Shown: in pieces, positions 1-6,510 of the stretch
Layout: each line of letters begins with the position of its first letter
Numbering within the stretch: the first letter of the stretch is position 1
Assembly (NCBI GenBank): GCA_025457805.1
Contig: JALOTR010000137.1
Span: 1 to 7,069 of the forward strand
Reading direction: 5' to 3'
Length of the DNA: 7,069 nt
Source: Akkermansiaceae bacterium
Lineage (GTDB): Bacteria; Verrucomicrobiota; Verrucomicrobiia; Verrucomicrobiales; Akkermansiaceae
Program-made: the position numbers and the translations under genes
Notes under the pieces: model-generated
What the model was told of the DNA's origin: nothing
The model's input: the letters and a program-made list of their open reading frames with translations, nothing else
Database searches by the model: none

Positions 1-152
1 TGGCATTTCAGCCCAGAACAGCGATTTTGTACCTTGTTTAGGAGGACCCTTACTGTCGACTCTTCCACTTTCATCAAGAGAGGGGACGATAATGTCCCCC
101 TCCCTCACATAAGAATGGGAAAGCAATGTCCCTTTTCATGTGCTGAAACCTT
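1..152. other. Non-coding flank downstream of the P-type ATPase
   Basis: This stretch follows the ATPase stop codon in transcript order. I see no supported coding region in either direction and no tRNA-like structure. It contains one short GC-rich inverted repeat, listed separately, and a weaker 4-base pairing at 117-120/129-132. It is probably the 3' untranslated or intergenic end of the efflux operon. Whether a gene begins beyond the left edge cannot be judged. Confidence 0.6.
80..102 (-). terminator. Possible weak 3' hairpin after the ATPase gene
   Basis: GGGGAC at 82-87 pairs perfectly with GTCCCC at 94-99 around a six-base loop. Two more pairs are possible if base 100 is bulged. It lies about 50 bases past the ATPase stop codon, where an operon terminator could sit. 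There is no T-run after the hairpin on either strand, so it is not a canonical intrinsic terminator. It may only protect the mRNA end, or be chance. Confidence 0.25.
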
Positions 153-2117
153 CTACTCTTTTATCCGTTGATTGGATAGCAGGCGCAGGGAGTTGAGAAT
201 CACCAGCAAGGTCGCACCCGTGTCCGCGAGGATGGCGAGCCAGAGACCGGCGAGTCCTGCAAATGCGAGAATCAGGAAAACGACCTTGATCGCCAGGGCG
301 AAGATGACGTTGAAGCGGATGATTCCGAGTGTGCGGCGGCCAGTAACGATTGCCTCCGCGACTTTGGTGAGATCATCCTTCATCAAGGCGATGTCCGCCG
401 TTTCGATGGCGGTGTCGCTGCCGATTGCTCCCATGGCGAAGCCGACGCTGGCGACGGCGAGCGCGGGCGCGTCGTTCACGCCGTCCCCGATCATGCCGAC
501 GTAGGCGTATTCGCCAACGAGTTTGCGGATATATTCAACCTTCTGGTCCGGCATGAGATCGCCGACGGCTTCGTCGATGCCCGCTTGTTTGGCGATGGCG
601 GATGCGGTGCGCTGGTTATCACCGCTGAGCATGATGACTTTCTCGATACCCGCCGCGTGGATGAGATGGAGCGCTTCTATCACTTCAGGGCGCAACGTAT
701 CGGCGATGGCAATGATTCCGAGGATCTTGCCTACGCATCCTTCATGCGTGTCATGGCCGAGGATGGCGAGGGATTGGCCTTTCGCTTCGAGGCCTCCCAG
801 AATCGCCTCGATCTCCGGTGTGCAAAGACCCGATTCGTGGGCCATGCGGTGGTTGCCGATGAAATGAGGATGTCCGCTGATGGTGGCGCGCGCCCCTTGG
901 CCGGTGATGGATTGGTAGTCGGCGGCGGGTTCGAAATCGAGGTTGCGGGATCGGGCTGCATCCACGATGGCAACTGCAAGCGGGTGCTCGGAGTGGCTGT
1001 TGATCGCGGCGGCGTAACGGAGGATTTCCTCTTCAGACAAGTCGCCAACTGTCGTGACCCCTGTGACTTGAGGCTTGCCTTGGGTGATGGTGCCGGTCTT
1101 GTCCACTGCCAATGCGCGGAGTTTTCCAACCGCCTCAAGATAAACTCCGCCCTTCACGAGCACACCCCGGCGGGCAAGGGCGGTGAGGCCGGAGACGATG
1201 CTCACCGGCGTGGCAATGACCAGCGCACAGGGACATGCAATGACCAGCAAAACCAAGGCCCGGTAAATCCACGGATTCCATTCCTGTCCCATTAGCAGTG
1301 GTGGAATGATCGCGACCAGAATGGCGGCAATGAAAACGGCAGGCGTGTAAACTGCGGCAAAGCGATCCACCCATCGTTGCGTCGGCGGCTTCTGTTCCTC
1401 CGCCTCGCCGACGAGTTGGATGATGCGGGCGAGCGTGGAATCTCCGGCCGCTTTGGTCACGCGCACCGTGAGGGATCCTTCCTGATTGACCGTGCCTGCG
1501 AAGACAGGATCGCCGGGTGATTTATCGACTGGCACCGATTCGCCGGTGATGGGTGCTTGATCGACGGAAGAGTTTCCCGAAATCACCTCGCCATCCAATG
1601 GGACACGACTGCCGCTCCTGATGCGAATTTCCGCGCCGATGTCCACCTCCGCCACCGCGATCTCCCGCTCCGTGCCATCCGGCGCGATGACGATGGCAGT
1701 GGGTGGGGAAAGCTCCAAGAGAGCTTTCACGGCCCGCCTGGCGCGAGTGGCGGCCCAGGATTCAAGCAGCTCCGAGAGCGCAAATAGAAATACCACGGCA
1801 GCCGCTTCCGCACCTTCGCCGATGATCCAGGCACCTGCGACGGCAACAGTCATCAGCACGTTCATGTCCAGCCGCTTTCCCTGCAAGGCCTTCCATGCGG
1901 CCGGAAATACGAGGAGTCCTCCCGCCAGAGTGGCGATGGCTAAAGCCCCGACCTTGAGCCAAGTGGGACCGATTTCAATCCAGCCGAGAAGCAACCCGAC
2001 ACCGGTCAGAATTCCGGAAATTGCAACGAGTATGCCTTGTGGCAAAGGGCTGTCGCCGTGGCCGTGTTCGCAGCCGGAGCATGATGGCTTCTTAATAGGT
2101 CTGGATTGGAGATGCAT
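153..2117 (-). CDS. zntA: Heavy-metal P1B-type ATPase, Zn2+/Cd2+/Pb2+ exporter (ZntA/CadA family)
   Basis: This inner-membrane pump uses ATP to export soft divalent cations from the cytoplasm to the periplasm. The protein has 654 residues, near the family norm. Visible motifs in order are TGES (191-194, actuator), the CPC metal site in the membrane (295-297), DKTGT with phosphorylated Asp339, SEHPLA (376-381, HP nucleotide-binding motif) and GDGVNDAP (544-551). Two hydrophobic helices (about 28-46 and 54-74) precede the six-helix core. Lys611 and Asp632 are 21 residues apart in the last two helices, matching the Lys693/Asp714 pair of E. coli ZntA. That supports Zn/Cd/Pb rather than Cu; I infer the substrate. 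No HMA domain is present; instead the N-terminus has a short CSGC (13-16) followed by EHGHGD. I chose the ATG at 2117, seven bases after the upstream stop codon. An earlier TTG at 2204 would overlap the upstream gene by 80 bases and add 29 unlikely residues. No Shine-Dalgarno is visible, so translation may be coupled. The symbol denotes the family; cadA would fit equally well. Confidence 0.96.
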   Translation of the reverse strand: MHLQSRPIKKPSCSGCEHGHGDSPLPQGILVAISGILTGVGLLLGWIEIGPTWLKVGALAIATLAGGLLVFPAAWKALQGKRLDMNVLMTVAVAGAWIIGEGAEAAAVVFLFALSELLESWAATRARRAVKALLELSPPTAIVIAPDGTEREIAVAEVDIGAEIRIRSGSRVPLDGEVISGNSSVDQAPITGESVPVDKSPGDPVFAGTVNQEGSLTVRVTKAAGDSTLARIIQLVGEAEEQKPPTQRWVDRFAAVYTPAVFIAAILVAIIPPLLMGQEWNPWIYRALVLLVIACPCALVIATPVSIVSGLTALARRGVLVKGGVYLEAVGKLRALAVDKTGTITQGKPQVTGVTTVGDLSEEEILRYAAAINSHSEHPLAVAIVDAARSRNLDFEPAADYQSITGQGARATISGHPHFIGNHRMAHESGLCTPEIEAILGGLEAKGQSLAILGHDTHEGCVGKILGIIAIADTLRPEVIEALHLIHAAGIEKVIMLSGDNQRTASAIAKQAGIDEAVGDLMPDQKVEYIRKLVGEYAYVGMIGDGVNDAPALAVASVGFAMGAIGSDTAIETADIALMKDDLTKVAEAIVTGRRTLGIIRFNVIFALAIKVVFLILAFAGLAGLWLAILADTGATLLVILNSLRLLSNQRIKE

Positions 2118-2124
2118 TGCGGGG

Positions 2125-2784
2125 CTACATGGTTGTTTGAAATTGAGATGGCGGATTAGCTGGGGCGGTGTGTTCCTGCATGACTTCCAGGAGCTCCCCC
2201 TCAAGTTTTGACACCATTCGCATGATCGGCACGGTATCGTCGGAATCGCTCATGCGTTCGCGAAGGGCTGCCCTCAATTCGCGGACATGGTCAAGGGCGC
2301 GGGAAACCGAATCATTCTCCGGTGTCCGGCGGAGCCGGGCGACCAGCGCGTTGACTGAGCCGACTACGCTGCTCAGCTGGCTGGAGCCGACCTCGACATC
2401 GAGAAATTCCAGCCGTCCGGAGGCCACCCGACGCAGATGGAGAAAAACATGATCCACCGGTTTGATGACGAGACGGCTGATCAGGGCGGCGGATACGACC
2501 CATACTGCCACGCCGATGACAGCGACGTGCAGGACATGATGAGTCAAAAAGGCCGTGAAATCCGCCGGACGATCAATGAAATATTCCACGATCGTGTAGA
2601 TCAACATCCCGGCTACGACAGCCGCAAAAGTTCGGGTGACCACAAGGGACAGCAGGTCTTTGGTTTCATTTTTGGCAGGGAAATTCTCCGACGGAGTAGG
2701 CTCCGATGTTTTGGCATGTTTTTCGGGTTTCATCGGCATGTTTTTGTGAATGGATTTCGCTTGGTCGATCCGATTTGGGATCAT
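2125..2784 (-). CDS. Two-helix membrane protein with HAMP-like domain, no output domain (hypothetical)
   Basis: The 219-residue protein starts with a polar, lysine-rich segment (about 1-43), then has a membrane helix (about 51-70), a short periplasmic loop (about 71-84) and a second helix (about 84-106). A HAMP-like region follows (about 103-153), with the LVIKPVDHV turn after the helix, a Gly-Arg-Leu-Glu at 123-126 and the VNALVARL second helix. The C-terminal part (about 157-206) looks helical and charged and could form a coiled coil. There is no histidine-kinase, methyl-accepting, cyclase or DNA-binding domain. HAMP domains normally pass a signal from a periplasmic sensor to a cytoplasmic output module, so this looks like a stand-alone relay or a helper of the pumps. 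The periplasmic loop and start of helix 2 carry Asp71, Asp75, His82, His83 and His86, which could bind metal. The gene sits between the secreted His-rich gene and the ATPase gene, seven bases from the latter. The start at 2784 is the longest; Met16 (2739) and Met18 (2733) are alternatives. I do not recognise a named family. Confidence 0.88.
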   Translation of the reverse strand: MIPNRIDQAKSIHKNMPMKPEKHAKTSEPTPSENFPAKNETKDLLSLVVTRTFAAVVAGMLIYTIVEYFIDRPADFTAFLTHHVLHVAVIGVAVWVVSAALISRLVIKPVDHVFLHLRRVASGRLEFLDVEVGSSQLSSVVGSVNALVARLRRTPENDSVSRALDHVRELRAALRERMSDSDDTVPIMRMVSKLEGELLEVMQEHTAPANPPSQFQTTM

Positions 2785-2866
2785 GATGTTCTTGGTAAAA
2801 TAATCCCGGCTAGACCGAATGAAAGCACGTCGCCGCCTTCGCCATGGGCGGCGACGTGCCGTGGGA
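2785..2866 (-). other. Intergenic spacer with hairpin between the RND and HAMP/ATPase halves
   Basis: This 82-base gap (87 bases counting from the end of the RND-side hairpin flank to the next start is not larger in coding terms) is the longest in the operon. It holds a strong perfect hairpin, listed separately, then an A/T-richer stretch just upstream of the HAMP gene. That stretch includes an ATTATTTTACC segment in minus-strand sense. I could not match a convincing -35/-10 pair, so a secondary promoter is possible but not supported. Confidence 0.5.
2825..2859 (-). terminator. 13-base perfect stem-loop, terminator or mRNA-stabilising hairpin
   Basis: GCACGTCGCCGCC at 2825-2837 is the exact reverse complement of 2847-2859, around a nine-base loop. 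In transcript sense the stem begins seven bases after the stop codon of the His-rich gene and is followed by TTTC, then mixed sequence. The stem is long and GC-rich, but the T-tract is poor. It may therefore be a partial terminator, an mRNA 3'-end stabiliser or a processing site rather than a full stop. It would set the RND/His-rich genes at a different level from the HAMP and ATPase genes downstream. Confidence 0.6.
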
Positions 2867-3337
2867 TCAATGCAAGTGCAGCTCGAAGCGCTCGGTGACG
2901 GCCTTTGCGTCGGGAGCGGTTTTGATCGTGAGGATCACGGCCACGTGGGCACCGTCTGGCAAGGGCTTGTCGGCGATGAGGACGTTGGCGTCCTTATCGG
3001 TGCCCTTGGTGAATGCGAGTTTAGTCGGCGCACTGCGCTCGCCAGCGATGCCGGTAATACTTTGCCCACCGAGGGCTGCGGCCTTGTTGTCCTTGTCGAG
3101 GAAGATGATTCGCGCTTTCCGATCCTTGTCCACGCTCACCTCAATGGAGAAGCCAGCCTTGGACTCTACGAGATGGCCGCCATTGGGGCCTTTTTTCCCA
3201 TGGTCATCGTCATGCTCCGCATGTTCTTCTTTTGATTCCTTGCCGTGGTCGTGATCCTGTTCCTCGGCAGCAAGTGCGAGCGGGCTGGCGAAGAGGGCGA
3301 GGAGCAGTGTGGTGGTTAGTTTGAGTTTGGTTTTCAT
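2867..3337 (-). CDS. Secreted histidine-rich periplasmic metal-binding protein (hypothetical)
   Basis: The 156-residue protein has a clear signal peptide: Lys-rich start, hydrophobic stretch LLLALFASPLALA and likely cleavage after Ala23 or Ala24. The mature N-terminus (about 28-55) is rich in His, Asp and Glu, with HDHG (29-32), EHAEHDDDHG (38-47) and GPNGGHLV (50-57). The remaining 100 residues look like a small beta domain ending in FELHLH. Some CzcB/CusB-type adaptors carry a similar His-rich stretch and a GPNGG-like sequence near their N-termini, as I recall, so this may be a free-standing version of that module. A role as periplasmic metal chaperone or buffer for the adjacent RND pump is inferred. 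It begins 38 bases after the pump stop codon. The leader is AC-rich, poor in G and lacks a Shine-Dalgarno. I chose the ATG at 3337 because it gives the signal peptide; the reading frame upstream of it overlaps the pump gene and looks like shadow sequence. Confidence 0.92.
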   Translation of the reverse strand: MKTKLKLTTTLLLALFASPLALAAEEQDHDHGKESKEEHAEHDDDHGKKGPNGGHLVESKAGFSIEVSVDKDRKARIIFLDKDNKAAALGGQSITGIAGERSAPTKLAFTKGTDKDANVLIADKPLPDGAHVAVILTIKTAPDAKAVTERFELHLH

Positions 3338-3375
3338 GGTTCTTGGTTTGGTTGTTTGTTTTCGGGAGATGGGTC

Positions 3376-6300
3376 TCAGTGGGTAGCGGGCGCGTTCAGT
3401 GCGAGGGCCTTGGCTGCGGCTTTTTTGCCGAACATGCGGAAGACCGCAGGCGTGACGGCGAAGTCCAGCAAGGTGGAACTCACCAGACCGCCGACGATGC
3501 AGATGGCGACCGGGCTGAGGATTTCCTTTCCGGGCTCGCCCATGGCGATGACGAAGGGAATGAGTGCAATGCCTGCGGAAAGCGCAGTCATGGTCACGGG
3601 AACGAAGCGCTCCAGGGTGCCGCGCTCGATCATCGCATAGGTGAAGCCCTCGCCCTCGTGTTTCATGAGGTGGAGGTAGTGGGAAATCATCATGATGCCG
3701 TTGCGAGCGGCCACGCCGCCCACGGCGATGAAGCCGACCAGGGTGGCGATGCTGATATTTCCAACCAGCCACCAGGTGAGCGCAAGGCTACCCATGAGTG
3801 CGAGAGGCAGGTTCAGCAGTACTTGGAACGCGAGGATGAGGCTGCGGAAATAGGACCACAGCAACAATACGATGACGACCATGATGCCGGCGAAGAGGAT
3901 GGCGATGCGCTTCGAGGCGGCTTGTTCGGCGCGGAAGTCGCCCTCGTAGCTGAGGAAATATCCTTCGGGCAGAGTGATGCTGTTTCGCACTTTTCCCTCC
4001 AGTTGTTTCACGAGTGCGCCAGCATCCCGTTCGCTGGGTTTGATGGAAACCACGTAGCGGCGCTGGGTGTTTTCTCGGAACACCGAGCTGGGTCCAGCGG
4101 CCTCGCGGACATGGGCAACGAGTTTCAGCGGGATGTGGTCTCCAGTCACCGTATGGATGGGCAGGTTGCGGATGGTTTCGGCATCGCCGCGCCAGTGTTC
4201 CGGCAGGCGGATGGCGAGGTCGATGACGCGCTGGTTTTCCCGGAGTTGAGCGATATTGGAGCCGCCCAACAGTGTGGAAAGTTCGGCATTCAGCTCGCCG
4301 GGGGAAACACCGTGGGCGAGGGCGCGATCCCGATCCAGTTCGATGCGGAGCTGGGGAATCTGCGCCTGCATGTCGAGCTTGGCATCCTCAAGGCCTGGGA
4401 TGGATTTTGCCACTTTCTGCACTTGCTCGCCGAGGTGGGTGATCGTGGCGAGGTCGGGTCCGAAAATCTTGACCGCCACCGGTGAAGTGACGCCACTGAG
4501 TAGGTGGCTAATGCGGTGTGATAGAGGACCGGAAATGATGCTGAAGGTCCCGGGCACCGTTTTGATGCGGTCGCGCATGTCATCAAGGACGACTTTCAGC
4601 GGACGACCCATGCCGTCTTTTTTGAAGTCGATGTCGAACTCGACGTTGTTGACGGGAACGACATGGTCGCTGCGCTCCGCGCGGCCAATGCGGCGGCCGA
4701 TGTGCTGGACTTCTGGCACCTGGCGAATCTGGTCTTCGACGGATTTGGAAATGAGTTCCATCTCCGCAAGAGAGGTTCCCGGCGCGGCACCGGTGGTGAC
4801 AACGGCGGTTTCCTCGTGGAAGGCGGGAAGAAAGTCGCGGCTCATCTGCGGATAGAGCATGAAAGCCAGCGCGAGGAGCATGGACACCGCAGCGATGACG
4901 ATGACGGGCTGGCGCAGGCTGAGTCTCAGGATGGTGCTTTTGAGAAGCCATTTGAGACCCTGCACAAGCCGTCCGTCGTTATGGCCATGACCTTGGTCGG
5001 CTGGTTTCACTTTCAGAAGGAACGAGCAGAGCACCGGAATGGCCGTCAGGGAGACGACGAAGGACGCGATCATGCTGATGATGGTGGCAATCGCGATGGG
5101 TGCGAAGAGTTTGCCCTCCACACCGGTGAGCCCGAGCAGCGGAATGAAGACGAGGACGATGAGGATCGTGGCGTAAAGGATGGAGTTGCGGACTTCGCCC
5201 GAGGCCAGGGCGATCACTTCGAGCTTCGGCAATGGTTCCTTGAGGCGGGCATTTTCACGAAGGCGGCGGAAAACGTTTTCGACATCCACGATGGCGTCAT
5301 CCACGACCATGCCGATGGCCACGGCAAGACCGCCGAGGGTCATGCTGTTCACGCTGAGGCCCATCCACTGGAAGGTGAGCAAGGTGATGGAAAAGCTCAG
5401 CGGCATGGCCATCAAGGTGATGAAGGTGGTGCGGAAACTGAGCAGGAACAGTAGCAATACCACGGTCACCATGACCGCGCCTTCGATGATGGCCTTTTTC
5501 AGGTTGCCGATGGCGCTGTCGATGAAGTCCCTCTGACGGAACAACACGGTGGCTTCAACCCCTTCCGGAAGGGTGGCTTCCAGTCCTTTAATGGCAGCCT
5601 CGATCTGCTCGGTGAGGGCGATGGTATCAAATCCGGGAGCTTTGATGACACTCATAATCACGCCGGGGCTGCCACTGACGGCGGCATCGCCACGTTTGGG
5701 TTCCGTGCCCCAAGCGACGGTGGCAACATCCGAGATGGCGATGGGGCGTCCATTGGACATCTTGATGATGGTGCGGGCGATGTCCGTCAGTTCGACGGTC
5801 ATCGCGAGGTTGCGCACCATGATTTCCTGCGGGCCGTTGTCGATGAAGCCGCCTGTGGTGTTGGATGCGGCTTTTTTCACCGCTTCCTCCAACTCCTCGA
5901 TGGTCACGCCGTTGGCCTGCATGCGCCACGGGTCGGGCTGGACCTGCGCCTGTTTCACGCCACCGCCCATGTTGAGGACTTCGGCCACGCCGGGGATGGC
6001 TTGCAGGCGCATGCGGATCGTCCAATCGGCGACTGTGCGCAAGTCCATAGGAGCAGTTTTTCCATCGTTGCTTTTCACGCCGATGAGCAGGATCTCGCCC
6101 ATCAACGAGGCGACGGGAGTGAGGTAAGGCTGGGTATCCTCGGGAATTTGCTCACGGGCGACTTGCAACCGTTCCTGCACGAATTGCCGTGCCTTGTAGA
6201 TGTCCGTTCCCCATTCGAATTCGGCGAAGACAAGCGAGAGGGCGATGTCTGAAGTGGAGCGCATGCGGGTAAGACCCGCGACGCCCATCAGTGAGTTTTC

Positions 6301-6507
6301 GATCGGCTGCGTGACAAGAACCTCGACTTCTTCGGGAGATAAACCAGGGGCTTCCGTTAGAATCGTGACTGTGGGTTTGGTGAGATCAGGAAGAACCTCT
6401 ACGGGCAGCTCGCTGCCGGTCTTGAAACCCATCGCAAGGATCAATAGCGACAGGCATAGAATGATCGCCCGGTTCCGGAGCGACCAACGAATCAGTGTGT
6501 TGAGCAT
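3376..6507 (-). CDS. czcA: Heavy-metal efflux RND transporter, inner-membrane pump subunit (CzcA/CusA family)
   Basis: This proton-driven pump works as a trimer and, with an adaptor and outer-membrane channel, exports metal ions from the periplasm or inner membrane to outside. At 1043 residues it is full length. It shows the RND plan: helix 1 (about 13-31), a first large periplasmic region, helices 2-6 (about 341-498), a second periplasmic region (about 552-866) and helices 8-12 (about 869-1024). The helix-4 motif, 391-411, ends IGMVVDDAIVDVEN. Asp403 and Glu410 match the conserved acidic residues of the heavy-metal family, while the first Asp of the CzcA motif (DFG) is Ala397. Positions equivalent to the E. 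coli CusA copper methionines 573, 623 and 672 appear here as Thr571, Asn621 and His668, by my by-eye alignment. I therefore doubt Cu/Ag as substrate and favour Zn/Cd/Co, without certainty. A cytoplasmic loop before helix 7 carries GHGHN (506-510). The start MLNTLIRWSLRNR is typical of the family. It lies three bases after the adaptor stop, and no Shine-Dalgarno is visible, so coupling is likely. The symbol is a family label. Confidence 0.96.
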   Translation of the reverse strand: MLNTLIRWSLRNRAIILCLSLLILAMGFKTGSELPVEVLPDLTKPTVTILTEAPGLSPEEVEVLVTQPIENSLMGVAGLTRMRSTSDIALSLVFAEFEWGTDIYKARQFVQERLQVAREQIPEDTQPYLTPVASLMGEILLIGVKSNDGKTAPMDLRTVADWTIRMRLQAIPGVAEVLNMGGGVKQAQVQPDPWRMQANGVTIEELEEAVKKAASNTTGGFIDNGPQEIMVRNLAMTVELTDIARTIIKMSNGRPIAISDVATVAWGTEPKRGDAAVSGSPGVIMSVIKAPGFDTIALTEQIEAAIKGLEATLPEGVEATVLFRQRDFIDSAIGNLKKAIIEGAVMVTVVLLLFLLSFRTTFITLMAMPLSFSITLLTFQWMGLSVNSMTLGGLAVAIGMVVDDAIVDVENVFRRLRENARLKEPLPKLEVIALASGEVRNSILYATILIVLVFIPLLGLTGVEGKLFAPIAIATIISMIASFVVSLTAIPVLCSFLLKVKPADQGHGHNDGRLVQGLKWLLKSTILRLSLRQPVIVIAAVSMLLALAFMLYPQMSRDFLPAFHEETAVVTTGAAPGTSLAEMELISKSVEDQIRQVPEVQHIGRRIGRAERSDHVVPVNNVEFDIDFKKDGMGRPLKVVLDDMRDRIKTVPGTFSIISGPLSHRISHLLSGVTSPVAVKIFGPDLATITHLGEQVQKVAKSIPGLEDAKLDMQAQIPQLRIELDRDRALAHGVSPGELNAELSTLLGGSNIAQLRENQRVIDLAIRLPEHWRGDAETIRNLPIHTVTGDHIPLKLVAHVREAAGPSSVFRENTQRRYVVSIKPSERDAGALVKQLEGKVRNSITLPEGYFLSYEGDFRAEQAASKRIAILFAGIMVVIVLLLWSYFRSLILAFQVLLNLPLALMGSLALTWWLVGNISIATLVGFIAVGGVAARNGIMMISHYLHLMKHEGEGFTYAMIERGTLERFVPVTMTALSAGIALIPFVIAMGEPGKEILSPVAICIVGGLVSSTLLDFAVTPAVFRMFGKKAAAKALALNAPATH

Positions 6508-6510
6508 GGT

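Noticed and set aside
117..136. GGGA/TCCC pairing followed by TTTT on the plus strand, as a terminator
   Set aside because: The stem is only four bases and no plus-strand gene ends there.
585..1295. Plus-strand open frame of 236 residues across the ATPase gene
   Set aside because: It is antisense to the catalytic core of the ATPase, with no domain motif and no start signal.
2118..2204. Longer ATPase starting at a TTG at 2204 (29 extra residues)
   Set aside because: It would overlap the end of the HAMP-protein gene out of frame by 80 bases. The extra residues look like shadow translation. The ATG at 2117 directly follows the upstream stop.
2785..2824. Promoter for the HAMP and ATPase genes in the spacer
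   Set aside because: An A/T-rich segment is present, but I could not find a -35/-10 pair with normal spacing. It is left as a possibility only.
3338..3772. Extension of the His-rich gene upstream to 3772
   Set aside because: The added residues are Arg/His-rich antisense-like sequence inside the pump gene in another frame. The ATG at 3337 gives a clean signal peptide.
3343..4485. Plus-strand open frame of 380 residues across the pump gene
   Set aside because: It lies opposite a well-supported RND gene. Its composition is low in hydrophobic pattern and matches no family I recognise, as expected for a complementary-strand shadow in GC-rich DNA.
4663..5454. Plus-strand open frame of 263 residues
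   Set aside because: It is rich in Asp, Glu, Gly and His because it is read opposite the pump's hydrophobic helices. No family features are visible.
3376..6507. Copper/silver-specific CusA assignment
   Set aside because: The three CusA methionines are not conserved by my alignment, and the co-encoded ATPase carries the Zn/Cd-type Lys/Asp pair.
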